64,000 nucleotides of DNA from Dolomedes plantarius. Its lineage: Eukaryota; Arthropoda; Arachnida; Araneae; Dolomedidae. The position numbers and the translations under genes are program-made. The notes under the pieces were generated by a model, which made no database searches, was not told where the DNA came from, and was given only the letters and a program-made list of their open reading frames with translations. Within the stretch, counting starts at the first letter, position 1. Every line of letters begins with the position of its first letter. The DNA lies in assembly GCA_907164885.2 (NCBI GenBank), contig OU015490.1:236721622-236785621 (forward strand), written 5' to 3'. This document shows positions 1-9,393 of this stretch, in pieces.

Positions 1-533
1 AGCTCCACAATTAAGCAACAAAGCAATAACAGAACATCACAGTTTTTTGCGAATGTACTGCGATAGGAGACCGAAGTGCTCCGGAAAACAATCCTGAAAC
101 TAATAGTGAAAATCTTAACGAATTGTAAATCCCACAGTCCATTGTTTAACTTGACGACACTGGTAAAGGTTGACACAACACCGAAATAAATAAATAAATA
201 CATAAATAAATAAAAAACAGAGTGGAATTGTACTCGCAGATAGTGCTTTGGACTGAACGGGATATAACAAGAATTGCGTTACAAGTAAAATTTCAGTGAA
301 AGGGATTTAGAACTGATATGAAAGTAAATAGGTGCGATGTTTATAGATGTAGAGAAGTAAGGTAAGATTATTTTGAGACAAATATCAGGAAATCGAATTT
401 CAAGATGAGAGTAAACGAAAACAGTGATATAAAAAGTGAGACACATTAAGTGTAGATTAAATATACAAAGAAAGATATGAAGTTTTTATTAAATTTTCCC
501 CCTTCTAAATCTATCCCCTATCTTGTGTTTGTA
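1..533. other. AT-rich stretch, no gene recognised
   Basis: No convincing coding frame, RNA or repeat structure was seen apart from short A-rich runs such as the TAAA runs near 185-215. It leads directly into the microsatellite at 535. Confidence 0.5.
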
Positions 534-534
534 A

Positions 535-553
535 TATCTATCTATCTATCTAT

Positions 554-631
<78 letters not shown>
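535..631. repeat. Compound microsatellite (TATC)n-(TA)n-(TG)n
   Basis: TATC repeats (535-556) pass into about 50 bp of TA (557-606) and then about 25 bp of TG (607-631). The tract directly abuts the left arm of the large inverted repeat. Confidence 0.95.
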
Positions 632-633
632 AA

Positions 634-979
634 TGAAATAAGATCAGATTACAGAAATATTAGAATAAGAAATTTATTTCCGAGTGGCTAAACAGACATC
701 TTATCAAATGGAAAGCCAACACCCGAGTGATTCCCGGGGTTTGCGTATAGAGGTATCGGCGGTTGAAGAATTTGCTGAGCAAAGATGTTTCTTGCAAGCT
801 GCATCACTTGTGCAGGACGATCGCCTTATTTGGGCATAGGAAAGGGGTCGGACGGTTTCGTAGCTTGCCCAGGAATTGCTAACGCTATGAAAAATATTCC
901 TGGGTTCTTGAAAACAGAATTTGGTAATGCCATCTTAAGCATACGAGGGAAAGAAAATTTACAGGGGTCAACTTAAATT
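634..979 (+). repeat. Left arm of a 346-bp inverted repeat
   Basis: This segment is the reverse complement of 7583-7929, at roughly 88-90% identity by eye, with matching ends and few indels. The two arms enclose about 6.6 kb holding a gypsy-type gag-pol. A frame at 785-976 inside the arm is not thought to be a gene. An LTR retroelement would show direct repeats here, so this is either a TIR of a DNA element or an oppositely oriented LTR copy. Outside each arm lies a (TA)n tract. Confidence 0.85.
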
Positions 980-1146
980 AACTCAATAGGTAAAGGGAGT
1001 TTTAATTAATTTTACCAGCAACCGTCGTGAAATTTCAAAGCGTCTTTCACCCTTCCGTGCGTCGAAAATAGCAGCGAGTAGTAGAAGTGGATTATAACTG
1101 ACCTTGGTGGATTTACGCTGTTCTGTGACCTAGTTTTGAAGAAGCA

Positions 1147-1830
1147 ATGCAGAAAGGGGAAAAAACCAATTTGAATCAAACCATGGACTTAACCGGTGAA
1201 AATAACGAGCCATCTCACGTCCGATTTTCAGATGTAAATATGTTTATAAAGCCCTATTCAAATGAAGTGCCAATCGAAAATTACATAGCAGAATATGAGC
1301 AGGTTTGTGAACTGTTGACATTAAATCCTATACAAAAAATTATATTTTTTCGCAAGCTGTGTACCGGAAATGTGGAACTATTTCTTCAATCCAAACCCCT
1401 CTTTAATAACTTCGAAGAATTAAAAACAGAACTGCTTAAAGAATTTAAGACGGAGATAAGTAAACCCGAAATACATCAGTAATTGTTAAGACGGAAAAAA
1501 GGAAGGGAAGAAACTTACGAAGAGTATTACTACACTATCCATCAAATAGCTTCGAAAGCAGCGATGACCTCGCAAGAGCAGAAATATTACATCATAAAAG
1601 GAATAAACGCACGCCCAGAAGTAGATCTCCAACTTCGTTCGACAAAAGATTGTGATGAACTAAAAGACATGTTAAAACTCTTGGATAAGCAAAATTCAGA
1701 AGAAAGGACTTTTTATACCCCCAAGCTACCAGTTTTCCATAGACTCCCAGCCTGGAGTCCACGCTTCCAACAGCACCCAGGAAATTACCGACAGTTTCGG
1801 CCAAATTTTGATCTTCAACACCAGGAGTGA
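1147..1830 (+). pseudogene. Gag-like polyprotein of a Ty3/gypsy element, interrupted
   Basis: Coding capacity begins with an ATG at 1147 and runs in one frame to a stop at 1828, but an in-frame TAA sits at 1480-1482 after 111 codons. The product is charged and helix-rich, with Glu/Lys/Leu-rich segments followed by a Pro/Arg/Gln-rich tail, as expected of a capsid-nucleocapsid precursor. It has no recognisable CCHC knuckle. The Gag assignment rests mainly on position, because a retroviral-type protease and then reverse transcriptase follow on the same strand. It belongs to the gypsy copy inside the inverted repeats. The internal stop makes it non-functional unless it is read through. Confidence 0.65.
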
Positions 1831-1968
1831 GACCGAGGAATAATTTTTATCCGTTTCCAGCAACGTCCCCGACCAGGGTTCAACACCAGTGCAACTTCCT
1901 TTCAGCCAAGAATGACAATGCAGAATCATAATAAAAACTTTAATGTGAGAACCAACGACAGTGACTGA

Positions 1969-2619
1969 GTGCCAGTAGTAGAGAGCCTGTTGTGTGGACA
2001 GAAAGTCCAGATTTTATTCGATTCAGGCTCAACTCTAAATATTTTACCAGGACCCACATTAAATAAAAATCACCAACTAAATTTCAAAAATTGCAACATT
2101 AACATTACAGCTGTGGGACGAAACGTCCAGGTAAGTCAGTATATAATGCTTCCGTTAAAATTGGGTGACAAAATTGAAACATTAAAATTTTATTACTTAC
2201 CTAATGTACAATTACCTTATGTTATATTATCTAGTCATGCTATTGGACTCTTTAATGTCACTATTAATTTTAAAACTAGAGAAATTTTTCAGGATAATAA
2301 ATTACTTAAGCATTTTAATTGTACCAGCTGTCATAATAATAATCCTAATAACAAAAGTGATCAGGGAAATAATGAAAAAGTATCTGCATTTTTAAGTAAT
2401 AATAATGATTTATGTAATGTGATTTCTTGTAATAATGATAAGTGTGATATTGACAATTTAATACAAAAATTTGATTATGTTTTTGCTAAGAATAAGTTTG
2501 ATGTGGGAGAAATTAAATTAGAATCGCCAAAAGTAGTCTTAACCTCAGAACTTCCTATAACTCAAAGACCACACAGAACGTCGCCTAGATATGACGCAGG
2601 GATAAAAAAAAACAATTAG
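1969..2619 (+). pseudogene. Retroelement aspartic protease and start of pol (gypsy copy 1)
   Basis: The frame contains the aspartyl protease active-site signature FDSGSTLN about 17 residues in, followed by the hydrophobic strand pattern of retropepsins. After it comes an Asn-rich linker and a segment (ITQRPHRTSP) typical of the region just before the reverse transcriptase of Ty3/gypsy elements. The frame closes at a TAG (2617-2619) just after a run of nine A. There is no ATG at its start, so it would be made by frameshift or readthrough from Gag. The reverse transcriptase continues in the -1 frame (see 2607-2613). Protease normally cleaves the Gag-Pol precursor. Confidence 0.75.
2607..2613 (+). 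promoter_or_regulatory. Candidate -1 ribosomal frameshift site (A AAA AAC)
   Basis: In the protease frame the codons read AAA AAA AAC followed by AAT TAG. The heptamer A AAA AAC is a canonical -1 slippery sequence, and the downstream reverse transcriptase is open in exactly the -1 frame. Simple slippage mutation in the A-run is the alternative. Confidence 0.4.
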
Positions 2620-4310
2620 ATGCCTTGTTAAAAGCTAAAATTATTAAACCTAGTTATAGCCAATATAGTTCACCTATTACTCTCGAGTTTAAGAAAGAAG
2701 ATAATGCTAGGACTCGACTATGTATTGACTATAGGAAAATTAACCAAATTACCAAAACCGATTGTGAACCCATTCGTAGAATAGACAGTGTTCTAGACAA
2801 ATTGACCAATGCTAAAGTATTTTCTACGTTAGATCTATGTAGTGGGTATTGGCACCTGAAATTAGAGGATGAGGAAGCTGAAAAGCTTGCTTTCACTTCT
2901 AACTATGGCTTGTACCAATTTACCAGAAATCCGTTTGGATTTAAGAATGCTCCCGCAATATTCCAAAGAACAATTAGGCGTATACTTCATAAATATCAAG
3001 TTAACTTTGCTCTAAATTATTTTTACGATATAATTATTTTCTCAGAGTCATTAGAAGAACATATTCAGCACTTAAAGACAATTTTTGAAATTTATGAAAA
3101 GGAAAATATTAAACTTAAACAATCGAAATGTCATTTTGCTAAAGATACTATTGAATTTCTTGGCTATGAAGTTAAGAATGGATCATACAGCCCAAATAAT
3201 ACTAATGTAGAAACAATAAAAAAATTATTGGCCCCAAGGAACGTTAAAGATTTACAAAGATATCTAGGCACCATCAACGTATATCATAAATTTATTCCTG
3301 ATTACGCTAAAATTAGAATTCCCTTAAATAACCTTTTAAAGAAAGACCAGAAATGGGCATGGACGCCTGAATGTCAACAAGCTTTTCAAAAACTTAAAGA
3401 TAGTTTAATCTCAAAACCCATTTTGGCCCTTTATAATTCAAATTATCCTTGCCATGTCTATGTCGATGCGTCAAAAGAAGCCATAGCCTCCATAGTAAAA
3501 CAAGAACATCCTGATGGAACTCAACATCCAATTGCATATCACTCCCGACGACTTAGACCATATGAAATTAATTATACGATAACGGAATTAGAATGTTTGT
3601 CCATAATTGATAGTCTTGATAAATTCCATTGCTACCTTCATGGGTCACATTTTACTGTACATACAGATCATCACAGTTTAGTTTGGCTTAAAACTTTTAA
3701 AAATCCCACAGGTAGACTTTTCAGATGGTCTCTAAAAATTTCTTTGTATGATTTTGACATAAAATATAAGAGAGGTACAACTAATGTTGAAGCTGACATG
3801 TTAACAAGAAACCCAATTGCTTTTAATATAACTACCACCCCTCCAGAACCCTTGTTAGATATAAAGAAAATCATCCATTTTCAAATGTTAGAAAATATAA
3901 CAGCACCCAGATGTTTTAATAAGGATAATGTTGTAGTAGTGAAAAGACAAGGTTTAATCAAAATTGTAGTACCAAAAGCTTTAAGAATTAAATTAATAGA
4001 GAAAGTACATGAAAAATTTGGTCATCCAGGAATAGCTTCAATGTTAAGAATTATTTCACCTCAATATTATTGAACTAAGAAAATTAATGGTGTTGGAAAT
4101 TATGTTAAACATTGTGAAACTTGTCAAGTAAACAAGAAGTCTCATCAGAAAAAATATGGTTTTATGCAATCTCTTCCTCTGTGTGAAAAACCTTTTCAAC
4201 TATTATCAATTGATACTGTAGGTGGATTAAGTTATTATAATGCTACTAAGAAATATTTACACATTGTAGTTGACCATGCCACTAGGTACATCTGGACCTA
4301 GTACCAAAGT
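2614..4310 (+). pseudogene. Reverse transcriptase, RNase H and integrase N-terminus (gypsy copy 1)
   Basis: Domains in order are reverse transcriptase (CIDYRKIN, FSTLDLCSGYWHL, NPFGFKNAPAIFQR), RNase H (VYVDAS, TELECLSII, HTDHHSL, VEADMLTR) and the integrase HHCC zinc domain (HEKFGHPG through CETCQ). The family reverse transcribes element RNA in the cytoplasm and integrates the cDNA. The catalytic box, normally YLDD, reads YFYD here, so the first of the paired active-site aspartates is tyrosine. A TGA at 4071-4073 interrupts the integrase at a position that is usually Trp (YYW). The first integrase catalytic Asp is visible in LLSIDTVGG. The reading then runs into a rearranged stretch after about 4290. 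The copy is dead by at least three lesions. Confidence 0.85.
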
Positions 4311-4322
4311 ACCTAGTACCTA

Positions 4323-4399
4323 GTCGGAGATTTAGTTTTATATGAAGAATTTCAATATCCAAATACCCGAAAACTTGCCCCACCGTATTCAGGCCCTTT
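4323..4399 (+). repeat. 77-bp internal duplication inserted in the integrase core
   Basis: This block matches 4898-4974 of the same element at 76 of 77 positions. It sits between the first and second catalytic Asp of the integrase, next to short repeated TACCTAGT units (4295-4322). It breaks the integrase frame. Confidence 0.85.
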
Positions 4400-4439
4400 A
4401 AAAGTGCCACCACGGAAACCTACATAAATTGTTTGAATT

Positions 4440-5218
4440 CTATTTTTTAAAATCATATACCCGAGAAAATTTTCAGTGATAGGAATCCCGCCTTTGTAAA
4501 AACAATGCCAAAGTTTAAACATTTTCTCAGACGTAATAATGTTACACAGCTGTTGACATCTGCTCATAGACCGCAGACGAACGGAAAGGTCGAGAGAGTT
4601 AACCAAACTATAGTAACTAGATTAAAATGTAAAGTTAGTAATAGCCCTAGTAGTGTGCCATGGACAAAAATCTTAGACTCTGTCTCCCAAGAATATAATA
4701 ATACCTCTCATTCGGTAACTGGATTTCCCCCAATTTATTTAATGTATGGCGAATTGCCTTATAAAATTTCTTTCCAAGATAATGAGATATACCCTACTAT
4801 AGAAGAAGCTAGAAAATTTTCACAAGAAAGAACTAGACAATATTATCAGTCGAATAAAATAAGATATGACAGAAGATTTCAAAAAGTTAAATTTAAAGTC
4901 GGAGATTTAGTTTTATATGAAGAATTTCAATATCCAAATACCCGAAAACTTGCCCCACCGAATTCAGGCCCTTATACTATTCTAAAAAAATGTTCAGATG
5001 TTCTTTTTGAAATTGATAAACCCAATGCTCTTTATAAAACTCCCACTGAGATTGTACATTCTACTCGCCTTCGATTTTTCCGTCCTTCTGAGAATTTTCA
5101 GTTAAATGATATTAAAAACCCAAGCGAACAGAAACCAGAGGATACTGATGGACTCCCATCAAAGGACTGCCAATATTGTGAGTCTCCGAATCTACAACTA
5201 CTTTTTAAGAACAACTAA
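4440..5218 (+). pseudogene. Integrase catalytic core 3' part and C-terminal domain (gypsy copy 1)
   Basis: The segment resumes after the duplication with a second catalytic Asp in FSDRNPAF. It continues through HRPQTNGKVERVNQT, which carries the catalytic Glu, to a C-terminal region with the GPY-type motif NSGPYTIL. An ATG at 4505 opens the long frame to 5218, but this is an internal methionine of pol and not a real start. Length and order match the integrase of Ty3/gypsy elements, which joins the cDNA ends to chromosomal DNA. No envelope-like frame follows. Confidence 0.8.
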
Positions 5219-5547
5219 ACATGGTATTGACTGATCATGTGAAGTTTATTTTGAATTTTGCAATTATTAAGGTGAATTTTGAATTTTATAATATTTAATT
5301 TAATGTCATGATGCATTCTTTTCCTCGGTTGAGTTGTTCTTGTTTTGTTTTTATTTTTCTAAATTTTAATAAAATTGTCGGGTTGTGATGGCCACACAAC
5401 TCGAAACTTTTTTTTTTCATTCGGCAAAATTTTATTTTGGGTTTTGGGGTTTTTCTTTGAGAGCAACTACAGTTGAGAAACTGAATCCATTACCTACATT
5501 TGTTCATCCAGAAAAATTTTCTTTTGAAGCGGTGGGAGGAATTTGTT
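5219..5547 (+). other. 3' non-coding part of gypsy copy 1
   Basis: T-rich sequence without coding frames. It lies between the end of pol and the piggyBac-like insertion, and its continuation probably resumes at 6837. Confidence 0.5.
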
Positions 5548-5681
5548 TTAACCCGTTTAGGACCGCTCCATGTTTCCTTTATTGGAAATACACCAAACAG
5601 TTTTTTAACACTTCTTAGAACAATAATTACACAAATAAGCTGTTTCCATGAAATTAAATTTATTTTTACGAGAGTTACAAA

Positions 5682-5701
5682 ATGTTGCGTTTTCGCAGCA
5701 T
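5682..5701. promoter_or_regulatory. piggyBac 1 near-palindrome, 3' subterminal
   Basis: ATGTTGCG-TTTT-CGCAGCAT (one arm mismatch), followed by CAGTCC. About 130 bp inside the left end. Confidence 0.6.
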
Positions 5702-5742
5702 CAGTCCAAAGCGGTATAAAAATTTAAAATTATAAAATTTTT

Positions 5743-6345
5743 TTAAATCTTTGAAACTTTTCGCATGAAGAGGTACATTACACTTATTACATACAGTAAT
5801 TGTTTGACTTTTGCAGTGTTTACATTTTTTTGTTTATTTTCACTATTTTTAGTAATAATATGGCCCATACGGTTTTTCCGAGTTTCGTTGAGAATTAGAT
5901 TTTGAATTGAAGATGGTCTTCCAATATGTGAAGTTTCAGGTAAAACAGAATTCATCTGCATTTCTTCAAGCCTTTTTATCAAAGATATGGCTCTCTCAAA
6001 GATATAGATCTCTGAAACTCTAATAAACTTATTTTAGAATTTCTTACATCCATGTAGAGTCTCCATTTTTCCCATACAATATACTCCTCTTTCTTACTAT
6101 ACTGCTTACTTTTACATTTATTAGAAAAAAAATGTCGATTTCACCTGCAATGTCTTTAGGGGATTCGACATTTTCACATAAAATATTATCATCAATAGCT
6201 TCTTCATCCTTCAAATCATCCGGATCTGGAGGGATAATGACGAATTATGGTTCATCATTAGCTTCTTTTGAGGACGATTCTGAAATATCATCATCATCTA
6301 GCCCATGAAAATACTCGAAATGTCTCTTCCAATGTCAAAAATCAC
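5743..6345 (-). pseudogene. piggyBac transposase remnant, acidic N-terminus plus Cys-rich C-terminus
   Basis: On the minus strand, 6345-6130 encodes an acidic Ser/Asp/Glu-rich stretch (FHGLDDDDISES) of the kind found at the N-terminus of piggyBac transposases, with one stop. 5835-5750 encodes the C-terminal zinc-binding Cys/His pattern (KCKHC, then VCNKCNVPLH), the domain that binds element ends in this family. A neighbouring frame at 5982-5743 covers the segment just before it. The central DDD RNase H-like domain of about 350-400 residues is absent. A possible short first exon starts with an ATG at 6536 followed by a GTAAG donor-like site. No active transposase can be made. Confidence 0.75.
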
Positions 6346-6455
6346 TTTTTTCTAGAGACAAACTTATCAGAAATGCAAACAATACCAATTTACTGCATAA
6401 AAAACTAGGCAGCACTAATAATACCCATTGGAATTAAGTAATGCACATTGGACTG

Positions 6456-6475
6456 ATGTTGCGTTTTCGCAACAT
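6456..6475. promoter_or_regulatory. piggyBac 1 near-palindrome, internal copy
   Basis: ATGTTGCG-TTTT-CGCAACAT, perfect arms, preceded by GGACTG, so inverted relative to the other two copies. It lies just upstream of the remaining N-terminal coding. Confidence 0.6.
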
Positions 6476-6798
6476 TTTTAAAAATATGAACTGAGAAACA
6501 TAAAAACAAAAATTATGCCTTACCCGTTGAAGCCATTTTGTTCTTTAGTCTCTGGTAAACTCGGAACAAGCATCAAATCAGAAATTTATCATGTGCTGCT
6601 ATCTAAGGTTATTATTTGAAATTAGTCATTTTTTCCCTTTCAAAACACCAGAAAAAAACAATTTTTTGCAAGTGCTAAAAGCGAGAAAATGTGGAAACAA
6701 AAAATTTATTATGATCAATTAAAGTATAGAGAATAAAATAAAAATGTTACTTCAGACGTACAGAACTTAGAACATGTCTTTCAAAAATACAGAAATTA

Positions 6799-6818
6799 AT
6801 GTTGCGTTTTAGCAACGC
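6799..6818. promoter_or_regulatory. piggyBac 1 near-palindrome, 5' subterminal
   Basis: Third copy, decayed in the right arm (AGCAACGC), followed by CAGTC, and only 14 bp inside the right end. Confidence 0.55.
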
Positions 6819-6836
6819 CAGTCTTAAATGGGTTAA

Positions 6837-7582
6837 CCCCTTTTCCAACTTCATAGTCAGCATTCCTCAGCAAGCGTGATGATACACGGTTGTTTGAGAG
6901 AGATGTGATTTGTATGTCAGAATTAAGGTATATTTAAGGTATTACATGTGTATTGCTATTGAAACGAATTTTGATGTAATGAAGTTGTTTTATTAATGTA
7001 ACAGTGCTTTGAAGAAAAAGAAGAGATATTGATATGAAATGAAAAAAAAAATATTATATTGTAGTTTTGTACGAAAATAGAATTGTTATGAATATAAGAG
7101 TACCCAAGGAAGTTAAATAATATAAAAGAGTGAATTTTGATTGTGATATAAACCATGTCAGTATTAATAGAATATAATGTGATAACTAATACTACAATAT
7201 GTGGACAATGTTAAGAGGTAGTTTCCAGGTAGTATAAATATTTATATTGTGTTTTATTCATATCAAATATATCAAGATAACATGTCATGTAGTCATAGAA
7301 TTTTATGTTATCGTCTTATATTTTGAATGCAAGTCTTATATTTTGAATTTATACTGTAATTATGGTTAAGTGCATACGAAGCAAATAAGATGAAGGATAG
7401 TAGGGAAACAGCATGGACCTGCTATGTGGAGGAACCGTTGTGGAGTTTGCCAGATATTTTTGTAATCTTATATTCTATTCTGTATAGCTGTAATATTTTG
7501 TATTTCATTTTTGTGTGTTATGTATGAGAGCCTCCACCCTTGTAGACAACGTTTTAAAAATGGGGGGATATGAAAGATATAA
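6837..7582 (+). other. Non-coding stretch between piggyBac 1 and the right inverted arm
   Basis: No coding frame is credible. A purine-rich run (AATGGGGGGA, about 7559-7569) just before the arm resembles a polypurine tract. It would suit the right arm being a 3' LTR in plus orientation. Confidence 0.4.
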
Positions 7583-7927
7583 AATTTAAGTTGATCCCCT
7601 GTAAATTTTCTTTTCATCCCATGCTTAAGATGGCATTACCAAATTCTGTTTTCAAGAACCTAGGAATATTTATCATAGCATCAGCAATCCCTGGGCAAGC
7701 CACGAAATCATTCGAACCATTTTCTATCCCCAAATAAGCCGATCGTCCTGCACAACTGATGCAGCTTGCAAGAAACATCTTTGCTCAACAAATCCTTTAA
7801 CCACAGATACCTCTATACGCAAACCCAGGGAATCACTCGGGTGTTGGCTTTCCATTAGATGAGATGTCTGTTTAGCCACTCGGAAATAAATTTCTTATTC
7901 TAATATTTCTGTAATCTGATCTTATTT

Positions 7928-7929
<2 letters not shown>
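7583..7929 (-). repeat. Right arm of the 346-bp inverted repeat
   Basis: Reverse complement of 634-979. It contains an AATAAA signal (about 7886) when read on the plus strand and is followed immediately by (TA)n, mirroring the left arm. Confidence 0.85.
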
Positions 7930-7994
<65 letters not shown>

Positions 7995-8000
7995 TACATA
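7930..8000. repeat. (TA)n microsatellite
   Basis: About 60 bp of nearly pure TA plus TACATA variants, between the inverted-repeat arm and a Tc1-type left end. Confidence 0.95.
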
Positions 8001-9303
8001 CACTGCTGGTCATTAAAATTGCAACACCATGAAGGAGGGATGATACAAACATCAAATTCGCCTGAAAGAAAGAAGATGCTGAGATATACAAAAGATTAAG
8101 CAGTTAAGCGCAATCAAACGATGCAGGAGGGAGAAACGGCATGTCAAACTCTGTATAAAAGGAAAGTTACATAGCGGGTTTCTCCTTCGGAAATCGTATT
8201 TGAATGTTGGTTGCTTGTAAGAAGATCGTCTTATGCATCGTATAACTAGGAGAAACAGCTACCAACACGTGTCGGAATTCGATAGCGCCAGGATCGTGGC
8301 CTACCGTGAGTACGGTTTTTTCTTCCACGATATTGCTACTCTCATTGGTCGGAATCCAATGACTGTCAAGTGATTATGGAATTGATGGGTTCAGGAGGTT
8401 CATACTGAATGCCATGCTTGATATCAACAGCCTCCCGCAAATAACACCCGAGAGGAAAGACATTTTGTCAGGTTGGGCTTGCAGGATCGTACAGCAACAT
8501 CACGGACCTTGAGTGAGGAAATGGGCTTGTTTGCAGCATCACAAGTATCCGCCCGGACAGTGAAATGAAGTCTGGAGCAGCACGGACTGTCAGGATGACC
8601 ACCATTATTACGACTTACTTTGACACTGCAGCATAGAGACGCGCGACGACAGTTGTACGCCCAGCGACAAAACTGGATACAGGAGTGACACCACGTCTTT
8701 TTTCAGATGAGTCCCGAATCTTCGTGCAGAATCATGATGGACGTATCCGTGTCTGGAGGCACCGAGGACACCGCACGTGGCCTTATTGCATTAAATATAT
8801 CGTCATACAGTCCCTGCACCTGTTGTGCTGCTATGGGCAGCCATTGGGTACACGACACGAAGACCTCATGTTCTCGTAGTCGGTAATATGAACAGCCAGC
8901 GTTACATTTCCCAGACCTCAAGGCCGGTGGCTGTGCCCTATCCTCGAGACGTCATCATGCAACAAGATAATGCAAGACCGTATGTCGGTTGTCGTGTCCT
9001 GACCTACCGTGACACTGAGGGTTTTCGACTGTTTCCCTGCAAGCACGTTCTCCAGATCTCTCACCCGTTGAAAGCATATCGTCATGGGTTGCTGAGAAAC
9101 TGGGTCGCCACCGCCCTCCAGTCACTATGATTGATAAAGTGTGGCATAGACTAGAAGCATCATGGAATGAGTTGCCCCTATTTCTCATCCAAGCTCAGTT
9201 CGACTCGATGCCTAACCGGGTTTGAGCCGTTTTAGCTGCCAGAGGCGGCAGCTGTGTGCACTAATTTTGGACCCTGTATACCCTCAAATTGCCTACAAAT
9301 TTA

Positions 9304-9305
<2 letters not shown>
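8001..9305 (+). mobile_element. Tc1-like element, decayed, right end lost
   Basis: It starts CACTGCTGG directly after TA and is clearly related at its terminus to the element at 50884. The matching right inverted end is not visible; sequence runs into the next (TA)n. It carries a broken DD34E-type transposase. Confidence 0.75.
8234..9225 (+). pseudogene. Tc1-family transposase fossil
   Basis: From an ATG at 8234 the sequence can be followed as a Tc1 transposase. It shows an N-terminal helix-turn-helix region (FDSARIVAYRE, IGRNPMTV), the first catalytic Asp in FFSDESRIF, the second in QQDNARP and the third residue Glu in SPDLSPVE. Stops occur near 8371 and 8563, and a frameshift lies between the second and third catalytic residues near 9050. 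The frames at 8685-8879 and 8825-9130 are fragments of this one gene. The family cuts and pastes its element at TA dinucleotides. This copy cannot encode a full protein. Confidence 0.75.

Positions 9306-9393
<88 letters not shown>
9306..9393. repeat. (TA)n microsatellite
   Basis: About 85 bp of TA with one TGTA interruption. It ends in the TA target duplication of the next element. Confidence 0.95.

Larger units (their letters stand above)
5552..6832 (-). mobile_element. piggyBac-like element 1, internally deleted (1.28 kb)
   Basis: Both ends carry TTAA (5548-5551 and 6833-6836). The inverted termini start CCCGTTTAGGAC on the left and, read on the other strand, CCCATTTAAGAC on the right (10 of 12). 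TTAA duplication plus CCC-starting ends is the hallmark of piggyBac-type transposons. The gene is on the minus strand; only an acidic N-terminal part and the C-terminal Cys-rich part remain, so the catalytic core has been deleted. It interrupts the 3' region of gypsy copy 1 and is therefore younger. Three copies of a family-specific near-palindrome lie inside it. Confidence 0.85.

Noticed and set aside
785..976. 63-codon frame with Cys-rich start
   Set aside because: It lies entirely inside the inverted-repeat arm, and the other arm does not keep the same frame.
634..7929. DIRS- or Penelope-type element because of the inverted terminal repeats
   Set aside because: The pol encodes a DDE integrase with HHCC domain and gypsy-type RNase H. 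No tyrosine recombinase or GIY-YIG domain is present.
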